The notes: generated by a model from the sequence alone, not told the origin. 54,704 nt of DNA from Sphingomonadaceae bacterium (GCA_030147805.1 JASBUR010000055.1:1-54704), one strand, 5' to 3'; positions 1 through 8,328 are shown, counted from the first letter of the stretch. Program-made: numbers and translations.

Positions 1-1374
1 GAACTGCCCCGACAGGCCCGGCATCAGCCCGACCGGCAGGAACACCGCGACGATCGAGAAGGTCGTCGCGACGACGGCGAGGCCGATCTCGTCGGCGGCG
101 TCGATCGACGCCTGGTAGGCCGATTTGCCCATGCGCATGTGACGGACGATATTCTCGATCTCGACGATCGCGTCGTCGACGAGCACGCCGGCGACCAGGC
201 TCAGGGCCAGCAGGCTGATCGTGTTGAGCGTGAAGCCCATCAGGTCCATGAACCAGAAGGCCGGGATCGCCGAGAGCGGGATGGCGATCGCCGAAATGAT
301 CGTCGCGCGGGTATCGCGCAAGAACAGCCAGACGACGAGGACGGCGAGCACCGCGCCCTCGACCATCGCCTCCATCGCCGAATGATATTGATCCTTGGTG
401 TACTGGACCGTGGTGAACAGCTCGGTGAACTTGACCTTGGGATTCTCCTTGGCGAGCTGCTCGAGGACCTCGTTCGCCTCGTCGTAGACGGTGACGTCCG
501 ATGCGCCCTTCGCCTTCGACATCGAGAAGCTGAGCACCTGGCGGCCGTTCATCTTGGCAAGCGAACGCTGCTCGGCGTAGCTGTCGGTGACCGAGGCGAT
601 ATCGGCGAGCCGCACCGTACGGCCGTTGCCGACCGAGATCTGCGTCTCGCCGAGCGCGAAGGCATTGCGCGAATTGCCGAGCACGCGCACCGCCTGCTCG
701 GAACCGGCGACTTCGGCACGACCGCCGGTGGCGTTGACGTTGACGAGGCGCAGCTGCTGGTTGACCTGCGCCGCGGTGATGCCCTGCGACTGCATCTTGG
801 CGGGATCGAGGACGATACGGATCTCGCGGTCGACGCCGCCGGCGCGCCGGACCTGCGCCATTCCCGGCACCGACAGCAGCCGCTTGGCGACGGTGTTGTC
901 GACGAACCAGCTCAATTCCTCGAGGCTCATGTCGGTCGACTCGACCGAGAGATACGCGAGCGGCCCGCCATCGATGTCGATGCGCGTGACCTGCGGCTCG
1001 AGCACGCCGTCGGGAAGATCGCCGCGGATCTGCGAGATCGAGTTGCGCACGTCGTTGAGCGCGCGGTCGACCGGCGTGCCGATGTCGAACTGGATGTTGG
1101 TGTGGCTGACGCCTTCGCTGACGTAGGAGACGATCTCGTCGACGCCGCTCACGCCGCGGACCGCGGCTTCCACGCGTTGGGTGACCTGCGTCTCGAGTTC
1201 GGTCGGAGCGGCGCCCGGCTGCGACACGTCCACCGAAATGAACGGGAAGCTGACGTCGGGATTCGAATTGATGTCCATCCGCATGAAGCTGACGATGCCC
1301 GCCAGCGTCAGCGCGACGAACAGCACGATCGGCGGCAACGGATTGCGGATCGCCCAGGCCGAGATGTTACGCAT
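1..1374 (-). CDS. RND efflux pump inner-membrane permease, N-terminal 458 residues (runs off the left edge)
   Basis: This is the inner-membrane, proton-driven subunit of a tripartite RND drug efflux pump (AcrB/MexB superfamily). The frame stays open to base 1, so the C-terminal half lies outside the window. It starts MRNISAWAIRNP with a first membrane helix at about residues 10-28, followed by a periplasmic porter domain (about 35-320). Helices then follow, including the LVDDAIVEIEN segment, whose D400-D401 pair matches the proton-relay aspartates of helix 4. The gene starts 33 bp after the stop of the adaptor gene (1408-2574), so the two form one operon. The substrate cannot be told from the sequence. 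The family call is secure; the subfamily is not. Confidence 0.93.
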   Translation of the reverse strand, partial: MRNISAWAIRNPLPPIVLFVALTLAGIVSFMRMDINSNPDVSFPFISVDVSQPGAAPTELETQVTQRVEAAVRGVSGVDEIVSYVSEGVSHTNIQFDIGTPVDRALNDVRNSISQIRGDLPDGVLEPQVTRIDIDGGPLAYLSVESTDMSLEELSWFVDNTVAKRLLSVPGMAQVRRAGGVDREIRIVLDPAKMQSQGITAAQVNQQLRLVNVNATGGRAEVAGSEQAVRVLGNSRNAFALGETQISVGNGRTVRLADIASVTDSYAEQRSLAKMNGRQVLSFSMSKAKGASDVTVYDEANEVLEQLAKENPKVKFTELFTTVQYTKDQYHSAMEAMVEGAVLAVLVVWLFLRDTRATIISAIAIPLSAIPAFWFMDLMGFTLNTISLLALSLVAGVLVDDAIVEIENIVRHMRMGKSAYQASIDAADEIGLAVVATTFSIVAVFLPVGLMPGLSGQF

Positions 1375-1407
1375 CGTGGGTCCTTCTCCGACCGAATTCG
1401 AACGGGA

Positions 1408-2574
1408 TCAGCGCTCGGGGCGCTGGAGCACCGGGTCGATCTTCTCACCCTCGTTGAGGAAGGCGCCCGCCGAGAGAACGACGCGCTCGGCTCCCGTCAG
1501 TCCCGAGGCGATGGCGATGCCCGACTCGCTGACCTCGCCGGTCTTCACGTCGCGGCGCACCACCTTGTTGTCGCTGCCGATGATGTAGACGAAGCTGCCC
1601 TTGGTATCGGCGAGCAGCGCCGACTGCGGCAGCACCGGCAATTCGGCCGTCCCCGCCTCAATCGTCGCGTTCGCAAAGGCGCCGACGCGCAGGTCGGGAT
1701 CGCGCGCCAGCGCGATGCGCGCCTCGCCCTGACGACTCTGCGGATCGATCACCGGCTCGAGCAGCCAGATATGGCCGTTGAACTGGCGGGCGCTGCCGAC
1801 GAGCTCGACCGTCGCCGGCATGCCGACCTCGAGCTTGACGAGATCCTGTTCGGCGACGCGGGCCTTCATCTCCATCGCCCCGTTCTCCGCGACGCGGAAC
1901 AGCGCCGGGCTGCCCGCACCGACGATCTGGCCGGGCTCGACCGACCGTGCCAGCACCACGCCGTTGGCGGGCGCGCGGATGTCGAGGCGTGCCAGCCGCG
2001 CCTGCGACTCGGCGAGCTGGGCGCTGACGATACGCACGCGCGCGGCGTTCGAATCGCGCGTCGCGGTGCGACGGTCGATGTCCGCCTTCGAGATGAACCC
2101 CTTTTCGACGAGCGTGAGCGCCCGATCGAGCTCGCTCTGCGCCAGCGCCAGATCGGCGCGCGCCTGCTGGACGCTCGCGGTCAGCTGGTTGACCTGCTGC
2201 GTCTGCACGGCGCGATCGATGCGCGCCATGACCTGTCCGGCGCGCACGCTGTCGCCCGCCTCGACCAGCACGGCGGTGACCATTCCGCCCTCGCCCTGGA
2301 CGCCGACCGGCATCTCGCGGCGCGCCGCGATCGGGCCGGTCACGCGGATCGCCGCCGCCACGGTGACGCGGCCCGGCGACACCACCGACACCCGCGGCGC
2401 CTTGGCTTCCTGCGGCGCCGCTTCGGGCTCGCCGCCGAAGAATTTGAACGCGCCCCAGAGCGCGACGACGGCCACGAGGACCCCGACGATCAAGGCCCGG
2501 CGGTTGCGCACAACGAAGCCCCGGTCATCGGCGGGGAGAGCGCCGGTGGCGCGGACGGGTGCGTGCATGTTCAT
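1408..2574 (-). CDS. RND efflux periplasmic adaptor subunit (membrane fusion protein, HlyD family)
   Basis: This adaptor bridges the inner-membrane RND permease and the outer-membrane channel. The 388-residue product starts MNMHAPVRATG and has an N-terminal membrane anchor (about 24-42). A lipoyl/barrel-sandwich half follows (GPIAARREMPVGVQGEG), then a coiled-coil hairpin with many Q, A and E residues (about 105-170), the second lipoyl half (IRAPANGVVLARSVEPGQIV), and beta-barrel and membrane-proximal domains. I chose the ATG at 2574 because GAAGG lies 4-8 bases upstream; a longer reading from 2616 is possible. It is the first gene of the operon with the truncated permease. A GTGTA-T-TACAC palindrome at 2604-2614 sits just upstream and could be the operator. 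Confidence 0.93.
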   Translation of the reverse strand: MNMHAPVRATGALPADDRGFVVRNRRALIVGVLVAVVALWGAFKFFGGEPEAAPQEAKAPRVSVVSPGRVTVAAAIRVTGPIAARREMPVGVQGEGGMVTAVLVEAGDSVRAGQVMARIDRAVQTQQVNQLTASVQQARADLALAQSELDRALTLVEKGFISKADIDRRTATRDSNAARVRIVSAQLAESQARLARLDIRAPANGVVLARSVEPGQIVGAGSPALFRVAENGAMEMKARVAEQDLVKLEVGMPATVELVGSARQFNGHIWLLEPVIDPQSRQGEARIALARDPDLRVGAFANATIEAGTAELPVLPQSALLADTKGSFVYIIGSDNKVVRRDVKTGEVSESGIAIASGLTGAERVVLSAGAFLNEGEKIDPVLQRPER

Positions 2575-2899
2575 GACCTTCGAATCCTCGATTGTCGGCC
2601 CAAGTGTATTACACACCTATATCAGTGGCCGCAAGCCGCATTTCCGCGAGCGCGGGCGCCATAGCACAGCGTCGAAAGGCGGAAAACGACGTTCGACCAA
2701 CCCGTTCACTTGTTCGACCAACCTGAAGCCGTTTCGCCACAGCAACGTTTACCGGACCTGAATGTGAACCAAATCGACCATGGCTCGTTCGAGAGATGGG
2801 CGAGCGCCGCACGACAGGATGCCCCGCGTCCGGGACGAGCAGCGTGCGCTCGCGTGGCGTACATCGGGACCTCGCCCGTCCCGCGCAAGGAGCGAACAC
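2575..2899. promoter_or_regulatory. Divergent intergenic region with a palindrome and a 12-bp direct repeat
   Basis: This 325-bp gap separates the RND adaptor gene (minus strand) from a GlsB-type gene (plus strand). I see no convincing gene in it. Two structured elements are visible. One is a perfect GTGTA-T-TACAC palindrome at 2604-2614, about 30 bp before the adaptor ATG. The other is an exact direct repeat GTTCGACCAACC at 2691-2702 and 2712-2723, with starts 21 bp apart (two helical turns). Both are plausible protein-binding sites; no regulator gene is adjacent in the window. Confidence 0.45.
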
Positions 2900-3163
2900 A
2901 TGGATTATGGCATTCTCGGCTGGATCGTGATCGGCCTCATCGCCGGCGCGCTCGCGAAATTCATCATGCCGGGCCGCGACCCCGGCGGCATCATCGTCAC
3001 CATCCTGCTGGGCATCGTCGGCGCGGTCGTCGGCGGCTTCATCGCGTCGGCGCTCGGTCTCGGCGCGGGCGGCAACATCTGGAACCTCGTCCTCGCCACG
3101 CTCGGCGCGATTCTGCTGCTCTGGCTCTATCGGATGTTTACCAGCCGCCGCACGAGCATCTAA
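2900..3163 (+). CDS. GlsB/YeaQ/YmgE-family stress-response membrane protein
   Basis: A small (87-residue) hydrophobic protein of the transglycosylase-associated, GlsB/YeaQ/YmgE family. It starts MDYGILGWIVIGLIAGALAK and carries the family's GRDPGG segment after the first helix. Two further helices follow, with a short basic tail (FTSRRTSI). In this family the proteins are small inner-membrane proteins often linked to envelope or general stress; the biochemical role is unknown. The ATG at 2900 has AAGGAG at 2888-2893. A related gene follows at 3232-3489. Confidence 0.88.
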   Translation: MDYGILGWIVIGLIAGALAKFIMPGRDPGGIIVTILLGIVGAVVGGFIASALGLGAGGNIWNLVLATLGAILLLWLYRMFTSRRTSI

Positions 3164-3186
3164 CTAGGCGTCTGATCAAGGCGGCA

Positions 3187-3209
3187 GCCGGAGTCTCTCG
3201 GACTCCGGC
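3187..3209. repeat. Intergenic hairpin between two GlsB-like genes
   Basis: GCCGGAGTC (3187-3195) and GACTCCGGC (3201-3209) form a perfect 9-bp stem with a 5-base TCTCG loop. No T-tract follows, so it is not a textbook rho-independent terminator. It could stabilise or attenuate the mRNA between the two small membrane-protein genes. Confidence 0.5.
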
Positions 3210-3231
3210 GACCGCTCGAGGGGGACGCGTC

Positions 3232-3489
3232 GTGGAACTGCTCGGTTGGATGCTCGTCGGTGTCGTCGTGGGTACGCTCGCACGGTTCATGATGGCACGT
3301 CGTGCATCCACGGGCCCCGTGCTGCTCATGCTGCTCGGTATCGCCGGCGCCATGCTCGCCGGCTTTCTCGGCCGGGCGCTCGACCTGTTTCATCCGCGCG
3401 AGCCGCTCAGCTTCGTCGCCGCCGCGGTGGGCGCGGCCTTGGTGATCGGGCTCTACCGTCTGCTGCTCGGTTCGCGTCGATCCGCCTAG
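3232..3489 (+). CDS. Small GlsB/YeaQ-like membrane protein (second copy)
   Basis: This 85-residue hydrophobic protein has the same three-helix plan as its upstream neighbour. Helix one (ELLGWMLVGVVVGTLARFMM) parallels the GWIVIGLIAGALAKFIM of the gene at 2900. The central GRDPGG segment is not conserved, so this is a diverged paralogue or a distant relative. I chose the GTG at 3232 because a purine-rich GAGGGGG precedes it; no ATG is placed correctly. Function unknown, probably membrane stress like its neighbour. Confidence 0.7.
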   Translation: MELLGWMLVGVVVGTLARFMMARRASTGPVLLMLLGIAGAMLAGFLGRALDLFHPREPLSFVAAAVGAALVIGLYRLLLGSRRSA

Positions 3490-3561
3490 CGCCGTTCAGC
3501 ACCGCGAAAGTTGCGATGCGGCAACGATCGCCGCCCTGTCGTCCTGTATCGGAGAAGCGCA

Positions 3562-4284
3562 ATGATATCGAAGTTCGCCGTCGCTGCGGTGCTGGCCGCG
3601 CTCGCCGCTCCCGCCGCGGCCCAGGTCGTTCCCGTCGTCCAGGCGCCGGTCGTCGGCACCACGCTCGCGGTTGCCGCGGAAGGCAAGGTCGAGCGTGCGC
3701 CCGACGTCGCCGATCTGTCGGCTGGCGTCGTCACGCAGGCCAAGACCGCCAGCGAGTCGATGCGCCTCAACGCCCAGAAGATGAGCGCGGTGGTCGCCGC
3801 GTTGAAGCGCGCGGGCGTCGCCGACCGCGACATCCAGACCTCCGGGCTCAATCTCAGCCCGCAATATCTCTACCGCGAGAACCAGCCGCCGGTGCTCACC
3901 GGCTACCAGGTGAGCAACAACGTCATGGTTCGCGTCCGCGACCTTGCCGACATGGGCAAGACCATCGATGCGCTGGTCGCGCAGGGCGCCAACCAGATCA
4001 ACGGCCCGAGCTTCCGCCTCGACAAGCCCGAGCCGGCACTCGACGAGGCGCGTGTCGCGGCGATGACCAAGGCCCGCCAGCGCGCCGATCTCTACGCCAA
4101 GGCGGCGGGCTTGCGCGTGAAGCGCATCATGCAGATCAGCGAAGGCAGCGCGGTGACGCCGCCGCCCTATCCCGTCCCGATGATGCGCGCGCAGGCGATG
4201 GAAGCGAAGGACGCCTCGACGCCGATCTCGCCGGGCGAGGTCGAGGCGACGGTCACCGTCAACGTCGTCTTCGAACTGGAATAG
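3562..4284 (+). CDS. SIMPL-domain (DUF541) periplasmic protein
   Basis: A 240-residue exported protein with a signal peptide (MISKFAVAAVLAALAAPAAAQ) and a SIMPL/DUF541 domain. Typical family stretches are visible: EGKVERAPDVADLSAGV near the start, NAQKMSAVVAALKRAGVADRDIQTS, GYQVSNNVMVRVRD, and the C-terminal VEATVTVNVVFELE. Family members are periplasmic or outer-membrane associated (BP26 of Brucella is one), and the molecular role is not settled. The ATG at 3562 follows a GGAG motif. The MBL-fold gene starts 48 bp downstream. Confidence 0.9.
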   Translation: MISKFAVAAVLAALAAPAAAQVVPVVQAPVVGTTLAVAAEGKVERAPDVADLSAGVVTQAKTASESMRLNAQKMSAVVAALKRAGVADRDIQTSGLNLSPQYLYRENQPPVLTGYQVSNNVMVRVRDLADMGKTIDALVAQGANQINGPSFRLDKPEPALDEARVAAMTKARQRADLYAKAAGLRVKRIMQISEGSAVTPPPYPVPMMRAQAMEAKDASTPISPGEVEATVTVNVVFELE

Positions 4285-4332
4285 TTGAGCCCCCTCCCCG
4301 CCTGTCCTAGCGTGACGGGCGGGGAGGCCTTC

Positions 4333-5304
4333 ATGGCAGGCTATCGCAAGGGACTCGTCGACCTCGGCAGCGGCATCTACGCCTATCTGCAGCCCGATGG
4401 CGGCTGGGGCTGGTCGAATGCCGGGCTGATACGCGATGGCGACGCGGCGCTGCTCATCGACACGCTGTTCGACGAGACGCTCACTGCCGACATGCTCGAC
4501 ACGATGCGCGACGCAACCGGCCTTGGGGCGGGCGACATCGGCACCGTCGTCAACACCCACGCCAACGGCGACCACACGCATGGCAACGCGCTGCTGCCCG
4601 ACGCGGAGATCATCGCGTCTGAAGCGTCCGCCCGCGAGATGGAGGCCTTCTCGCCGGCGATGCTGGCCCAGCTCAAGGCGTCCGGCGCCGCGGGGCAGCT
4701 CGGAGTCGCCGGGAGCTATTTTGCCGAGATTTTCGCTCCCTTCGACTTCGCCGGCGTCAGCGGCCGCGCGCCGACGCAGACCTTCCATGGGCGGCTCGAC
4801 CTCAAGGTCGGCGACAAGGGCGTGCGGCTGATCGAAGTGGGCCCCGCCCACACCGCCGGCGACGTTCTCGTGCACGTGCCGACCGACCGCACCGTCTTCA
4901 CCGGCGACATCCTGTTCATCGACGGCACGCCGATCATGTGGGAAGGGCCGGTCGGCAACTGGCTGGCCGCCTGCGACGCGATCCTCGAAATGGAGGTCGA
5001 TCATATCGTGCCCGGCCACGGGCCGCTGACCGATCGGGCCGGCGTCCGCGCGGTGCGCGACTATCTCGGCTACATCACGCACGAAGCCCGCAAGCGCTTC
5101 GACGCCGGACTATCGGCAGCCGACGCCGCCTTCGACATCGGCCTCGGCCGTTTCGACACCTGGCGCGACGCCGAACGGCTGGCCGTCAACGTCGATACGC
5201 TCTACCGCCAGTTCGCCGACGACCATGGCGAACGCGACACGCTGGCGCTGTTCGCGCTGATGGGCCGGCTCTACTACGATCGCAAGGGCCGGCCGGCGGC
5301 CTAG
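4333..5304 (+). CDS. MBL-fold metallo-hydrolase with an HxNxDH metal motif
   Basis: A 323-residue metallo-beta-lactamase-fold hydrolase without a signal peptide. The first metal motif reads THANGDHTHGN (H76, N78, D80, H81), so the second histidine of the usual HxHxDH is asparagine. Later ligands look normal: GPAHTAGDV, the FTGD segment, and the VPGHGPLT loop. As far as I recall, a subfamily of MBL proteins carries this HANGDH form, so this is a variant rather than a broken enzyme. The substrate is unknown. The ATG at 4333 has GGGGAGG at 4321-4327. The next gene is convergent and begins 2 bp past this stop. Confidence 0.88.
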   Translation: MAGYRKGLVDLGSGIYAYLQPDGGWGWSNAGLIRDGDAALLIDTLFDETLTADMLDTMRDATGLGAGDIGTVVNTHANGDHTHGNALLPDAEIIASEASAREMEAFSPAMLAQLKASGAAGQLGVAGSYFAEIFAPFDFAGVSGRAPTQTFHGRLDLKVGDKGVRLIEVGPAHTAGDVLVHVPTDRTVFTGDILFIDGTPIMWEGPVGNWLAACDAILEMEVDHIVPGHGPLTDRAGVRAVRDYLGYITHEARKRFDAGLSAADAAFDIGLGRFDTWRDAERLAVNVDTLYRQFADDHGERDTLALFALMGRLYYDRKGRPAA

Positions 5305-5306
5305 GG

Positions 5307-5795
5307 TCAGTCGCTCGCGCCGCGGTCGATCGCGCCGGCGTCGAGCAGCGGTGCCGCATCGATCGACTCGGCGCCGAGGATCCCGCCCAGGCGCTCGAGC
5401 GCCGCGAGGATCATCGCACGCTCCCAGGGCGCGAGTTCGGCGAAACCCTCGCTGAACCGGGTCTGCAGGAGATCGGGCGCCGTCGCGATCGCCGAGCGAC
5501 CGGCGTCAGTCGCCGCGAGGATCACCTGCCGCTTGTCTCCCGCGCTGCGCTGCCGCGTCACCAGACCCGCTGCCTCAAGACGATCGACGATGTTGGTGAT
5601 CGTCGCCGGCCCGAACTGCAGCGCGGCGGCCAGGACCCCACCCGTCGTGCCGCGCCGCTGGTCGATCTCCTGGAGCACGAGCAGCTGCGAGGGGGTGAGC
5701 CCGGTTGCGGCGGCCAGGCTCCGGCTGCCGCGATCGGCCGCGCGCAGGATACGGCGCAGCGCCTTGAGGGTGGCTGCTGTGAGATCGCTTTCCAT
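5307..5795 (-). CDS. ectR: MarR-family regulator, likely repressor of the ectoine operon
   Basis: A 162-residue winged-helix protein of the MarR family: N-terminal dimerisation helix, recognition region (GLTPSQLLVLQEI...ALQFGPATITNIVDRLEAAGLVTRQRSAGDKRQVILAATDAG), and C-terminal helices. It is transcribed away from ectA, with a 198-bp AT-rich gap between them. In methylotrophs and halophiles a MarR protein, EctR, sits in the same place and represses ectABC under low salt. The function here is inferred from that position and the family; no autoregulation data exist. An inverted repeat at 5872-5895 is the best operator candidate. Confidence 0.82.
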   Translation of the reverse strand: MESDLTAATLKALRRILRAADRGSRSLAAATGLTPSQLLVLQEIDQRRGTTGGVLAAALQFGPATITNIVDRLEAAGLVTRQRSAGDKRQVILAATDAGRSAIATAPDLLQTRFSEGFAELAPWERAMILAALERLGGILGAESIDAAPLLDAGAIDRGASD

Positions 5796-5871
5796 CCCCC
5801 CTTGCTATCGATCGGCGCTGCCGCTGCCAATCACCGAAAAATAGTTTTACACTCGAATGAACTAAGCTCGA

Positions 5872-5895
5872 AATCCTACATTTAGTAAAAGGATT
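5872..5895. promoter_or_regulatory. Candidate EctR operator (inverted repeat AATCCT-N12-AGGATT)
   Basis: AATCCT (5872-5877) and AGGATT (5890-5895) form a perfect 6-bp inverted repeat with a 12-bp AT-rich spacer. It lies directly upstream of the -35 box of the ectA promoter and inside the divergent ectR/ectA gap. The size and place suit a MarR dimer. Binding is an inference. Confidence 0.45.
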
Positions 5896-5897
5896 CC

Positions 5898-5926
5898 TTG
5901 ATTTTTTGAGCCCTTTTGCCTATATA
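5898..5926 (+). promoter_or_regulatory. Sigma-70-type promoter of the ectoine operon
   Basis: TTGATT (5898-5903), 17-bp spacer, TATATA (5921-5926). The spacing is optimal and both hexamers are near consensus, in otherwise GC-rich DNA. Transcription would begin near 5933, giving a leader of about 60 bases before ectA. Confidence 0.6.
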
Positions 5927-5993
5927 TTGCAGCGCAGCACGGCAGACACCCCGTTGCATATAACAACAATTATCTTTCGGGAATGAAACCGTT

Positions 5994-6554
5994 TTGTTGA
6001 CAGATGCCTCTGCTCGCGCCGCTGGCGCCGCCGACCGAGACGTCGGAGCCGCAGACGCGCGCTGGACGTTCCGGTCGCCGCAGGCCACGGACGGGCCGGC
6101 AATATCGGCGCTGGTCGCCGCCTGCCCGCCGCTCGACATCAATTCGCCCTACTGCAACCTCCTGCAGTGCAGCGATTTCGCCGACACCTGTGTCGTCGCC
6201 GAGCGCGGGGGACAGATCCTCGGCTGGATTTCGGGTTATCGCCCGCCCTCGCATCCGGACCGCTATTTCGTCTGGCAGGTGGCCGTCGCCGCCGCCGCGC
6301 GCGGCGAGGGCCTCGCGGGACGGATGCTCGACTGGCTGATCTCGCGGCCCGCCATCGCCGGCGCCCGCATGCTGACGACGACGATCACGGCGGACAATGC
6401 GGCCTCCTGGTCGCTGTTCACCGGCTTCGCGCGGCGCCACGGCGCCTCGCTCGAACGCCTTAAGCGCTTCGAGCGCGAGCCGCATTTCGGCGGCGCCCAC
6501 GACACCGAATGGGAAGCGCGCATCGCGCCGCTCCCGATTCCTGACGAACAATGA
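5994..6554 (+). CDS. ectA: L-2,4-diaminobutyrate N-acetyltransferase (ectoine synthesis, step 2)
   Basis: EctA is a GNAT-fold enzyme that transfers acetyl from acetyl-CoA to L-2,4-diaminobutyrate. The core is clear: PPLDINSPYCNLLQCSDFADTCVVAE is the family signature, followed by the acetyl-CoA-binding stretch VAVAAAARGEGLAGRMLDWL and TTTITADNAASWSLF. The product is 186 residues. The start is odd: no ATG or GTG lies in frame upstream of the domain, only TTG at 5994 and 5997, without a strong ribosome-binding site. An ATG at 5983 in another frame opens a 5-codon ORF that ends at 6000. So the N-terminus is uncertain. The stop overlaps the start region of ectB. Confidence 0.93.
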   Translation: MLTDASARAAGAADRDVGAADARWTFRSPQATDGPAISALVAACPPLDINSPYCNLLQCSDFADTCVVAERGGQILGWISGYRPPSHPDRYFVWQVAVAAAARGEGLAGRMLDWLISRPAIAGARMLTTTITADNAASWSLFTGFARRHGASLERLKRFEREPHFGGAHDTEWEARIAPLPIPDEQ

Positions 6555-6565
6555 AGGAGAGAAAC

Positions 6566-7867
6566 ATGACAGACATCGCCGCGCCGAGCGCGAGCCTGCC
6601 TGACACGCGGATCTATGAACGCCGGGAATCGGTGGTGCGCAGCTATTCGCGTTCGATCCCGCGCCAGTTCAATCGCGCCCAGGACGTCTGGCTGCACGAC
6701 ACCAACGGCGGTCGCTATCTCGACTTCCTGTCGGGCTGCTCGACGCTCAACTATGGTCACAACCATCCCGTGCTGAAGCAGGCGCTTCTCGACTATATCG
6801 CTGCCGACGGCATCACCCACGGGCTCGACCTGCACACCGACGCCAAGGCCGACTTCCTCGCGACGTTCGAGGACGTCATCCTGCGCCCGCGCGGGCTCGA
6901 CTATCGCATGATGTTCACCGGGCCGACGGGCACCAACGCCGTCGAGGCGGCGATCAAGCTGGCGCGCAAGGTGACCGGCCGCGAGATGATCATCGCCTTC
7001 ACCAACGGCTTCCACGGCATGACGCTCGGCGCGCTGGCCTGCACCGGCAATGCCGGCAAGCGCGGCGGCGCCGGCGTCCCGCTCAACCATGTCAGCCACG
7101 AGCCCTACGACGGCTATTACGGCCCCGAGGTCGATACCGCGGCGCTGCTCGAACGCCGGCTCGCCGATCCGTCGAGCGGGCTCGACGCGCCGGCGGCGAT
7201 CCTGGTCGAGACGGTCCAGGGCGAAGGCGGGCTCAACGCCGCGTCGCCCGAGTGGCTGCGCGCGATCGCCGAGATCGCCAAGGCGCATGGCGCGCTGCTG
7301 ATCGTCGACGACATCCAGGCGGGCTGCGGCCGCACCGGCGGCTTCTTCAGCTTCGAAGGCATGGGCTTCACGCCCGACATCGTCACGATGGCGAAATCGC
7401 TGTCGGGCATGGGCCTGCCCTTTGCGCTGACGCTGTTCCACCCCGACCTCGACATCTGGTCGCCGGGCGAACACAACGGCACCTTCCGCGGCAACAACCA
7501 TGCCTTCGTGACGGCGACCGCCGCGCTCCGGCATTTCTGGCAGGACGAGGGCTTCATCGCCGACGTCGCGCGCCGGGGCCGGATGCTCGAGCGGCGGCTC
7601 GAGACGATCGCCGCGGCGCACCGGCTGTCGACGCGCGGCCGCGGGATGATGCGCGGCATCGACGTCGGCTCGGGCGAGACCGCCTCGGCGATCACCAGCG
7701 CCTGTTTCGACCGCGGCCTGATCATCGAGACGAGCGGCCCGCACGACGAGATCGTCAAGGTCCTCGCCCCGCTGACCATCGCTGATGAGATCTTCAGCGC
7801 CGGTCTCGACATCCTCGAACAATCGGTTCGCGACGCGATGTCGCCCGCCTACGGCGTCGCCGCCTGA
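6566..7867 (+). CDS. ectB: Diaminobutyrate--2-oxoglutarate transaminase (ectoine synthesis, step 1)
   Basis: EctB converts L-aspartate-4-semialdehyde to L-2,4-diaminobutyrate with glutamate as amino donor. It is a class III PLP aminotransferase of 433 residues. Visible motifs are [34 protein letters not shown], the FHGMTLGAL stretch, [13 protein letters not shown], and the PLP lysine K277 in [11 protein letters not shown]. The ATG at 6566 has AAGGAGAG at 6554-6561 and begins 11 bp after the ectA stop. Length and motifs match the family throughout. Confidence 0.96.
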   Translation: MTDIAAPSASLPDTRIYERRESVVRSYSRSIPRQFNRAQDVWLHDTNGGRYLDFLSGCSTLNYGHNHPVLKQALLDYIAADGITHGLDLHTDAKADFLATFEDVILRPRGLDYRMMFTGPTGTNAVEAAIKLARKVTGREMIIAFTNGFHGMTLGALACTGNAGKRGGAGVPLNHVSHEPYDGYYGPEVDTAALLERRLADPSSGLDAPAAILVETVQGEGGLNAASPEWLRAIAEIAKAHGALLIVDDIQAGCGRTGGFFSFEGMGFTPDIVTMAKSLSGMGLPFALTLFHPDLDIWSPGEHNGTFRGNNHAFVTATAALRHFWQDEGFIADVARRGRMLERRLETIAAAHRLSTRGRGMMRGIDVGSGETASAITSACFDRGLIIETSGPHDEIVKVLAPLTIADEIFSAGLDILEQSVRDAMSPAYGVAA

Positions 7868-7884
7868 CCGCAAGGAGACACATC

Positions 7885-8304
7885 ATGATCATCCGCAACC
7901 TGCACGAAATCCGCGCCGGCGATCGCAACGTCGAGTCGGACGGCTGGGCGAGCGCCCGGCTGCTGCTCAAGGACGACGACATGGGCTTCTCGTTCCACGT
8001 CACCACGATGTTCGCCGGCACCGAGCTCAAGATGCACTATCAGAACCACCTCGAGGCGGTACTCGTCCTCAAGGGCACCGGCACGATCGAGGATCTCGGC
8101 ACCGGCAAGACGCACGCGCTGAAGCCCGGTGTGATGTACGCGCTCAACGAGAACGACCGCCACATCGTGCGCCCCGAGACCGATCTGCTGACCGCCTGCG
8201 TGTTCAACCCGCCGGTGACCGGCCGCGAGGTCCATGACGAGACCGGCGCCTATCCCGCCGACGCCGCTGCCGCCGCCCCGCGCGAGCCCGCGACGGCGCA
8301 TTGA
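7885..8304 (+). CDS. ectC: L-ectoine synthase
   Basis: EctC is a cupin-fold enzyme that cyclises N-gamma-acetyl-diaminobutyrate to ectoine. The 139-residue product starts [16 protein letters not shown]. The characteristic segments are [58 protein letters not shown] and the [18 protein letters not shown] metal/substrate region. An Ala/Pro-rich tail ends the protein. AAGGAG lies just upstream of the ATG, 17 bp after ectB. Confidence 0.96.
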   Translation: MIIRNLHEIRAGDRNVESDGWASARLLLKDDDMGFSFHVTTMFAGTELKMHYQNHLEAVLVLKGTGTIEDLGTGKTHALKPGVMYALNENDRHIVRPETDLLTACVFNPPVTGREVHDETGAYPADAAAAAPREPATAH

Positions 8305-8328
8305 ACCGAACGAAACGGAAGGAACATC

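Noticed and set aside
139..2664. An 841-codon open frame on the plus strand
   Set aside because: It lies antisense to the RND permease and adaptor genes, with the Arg/Asp/His-rich composition typical of high-GC shadow frames.
2609..2899. A 96-codon frame on the minus strand upstream of the RND adaptor
   Set aside because: No ribosome-binding site or recognisable sequence; it lies in a regulatory gap with repeats.
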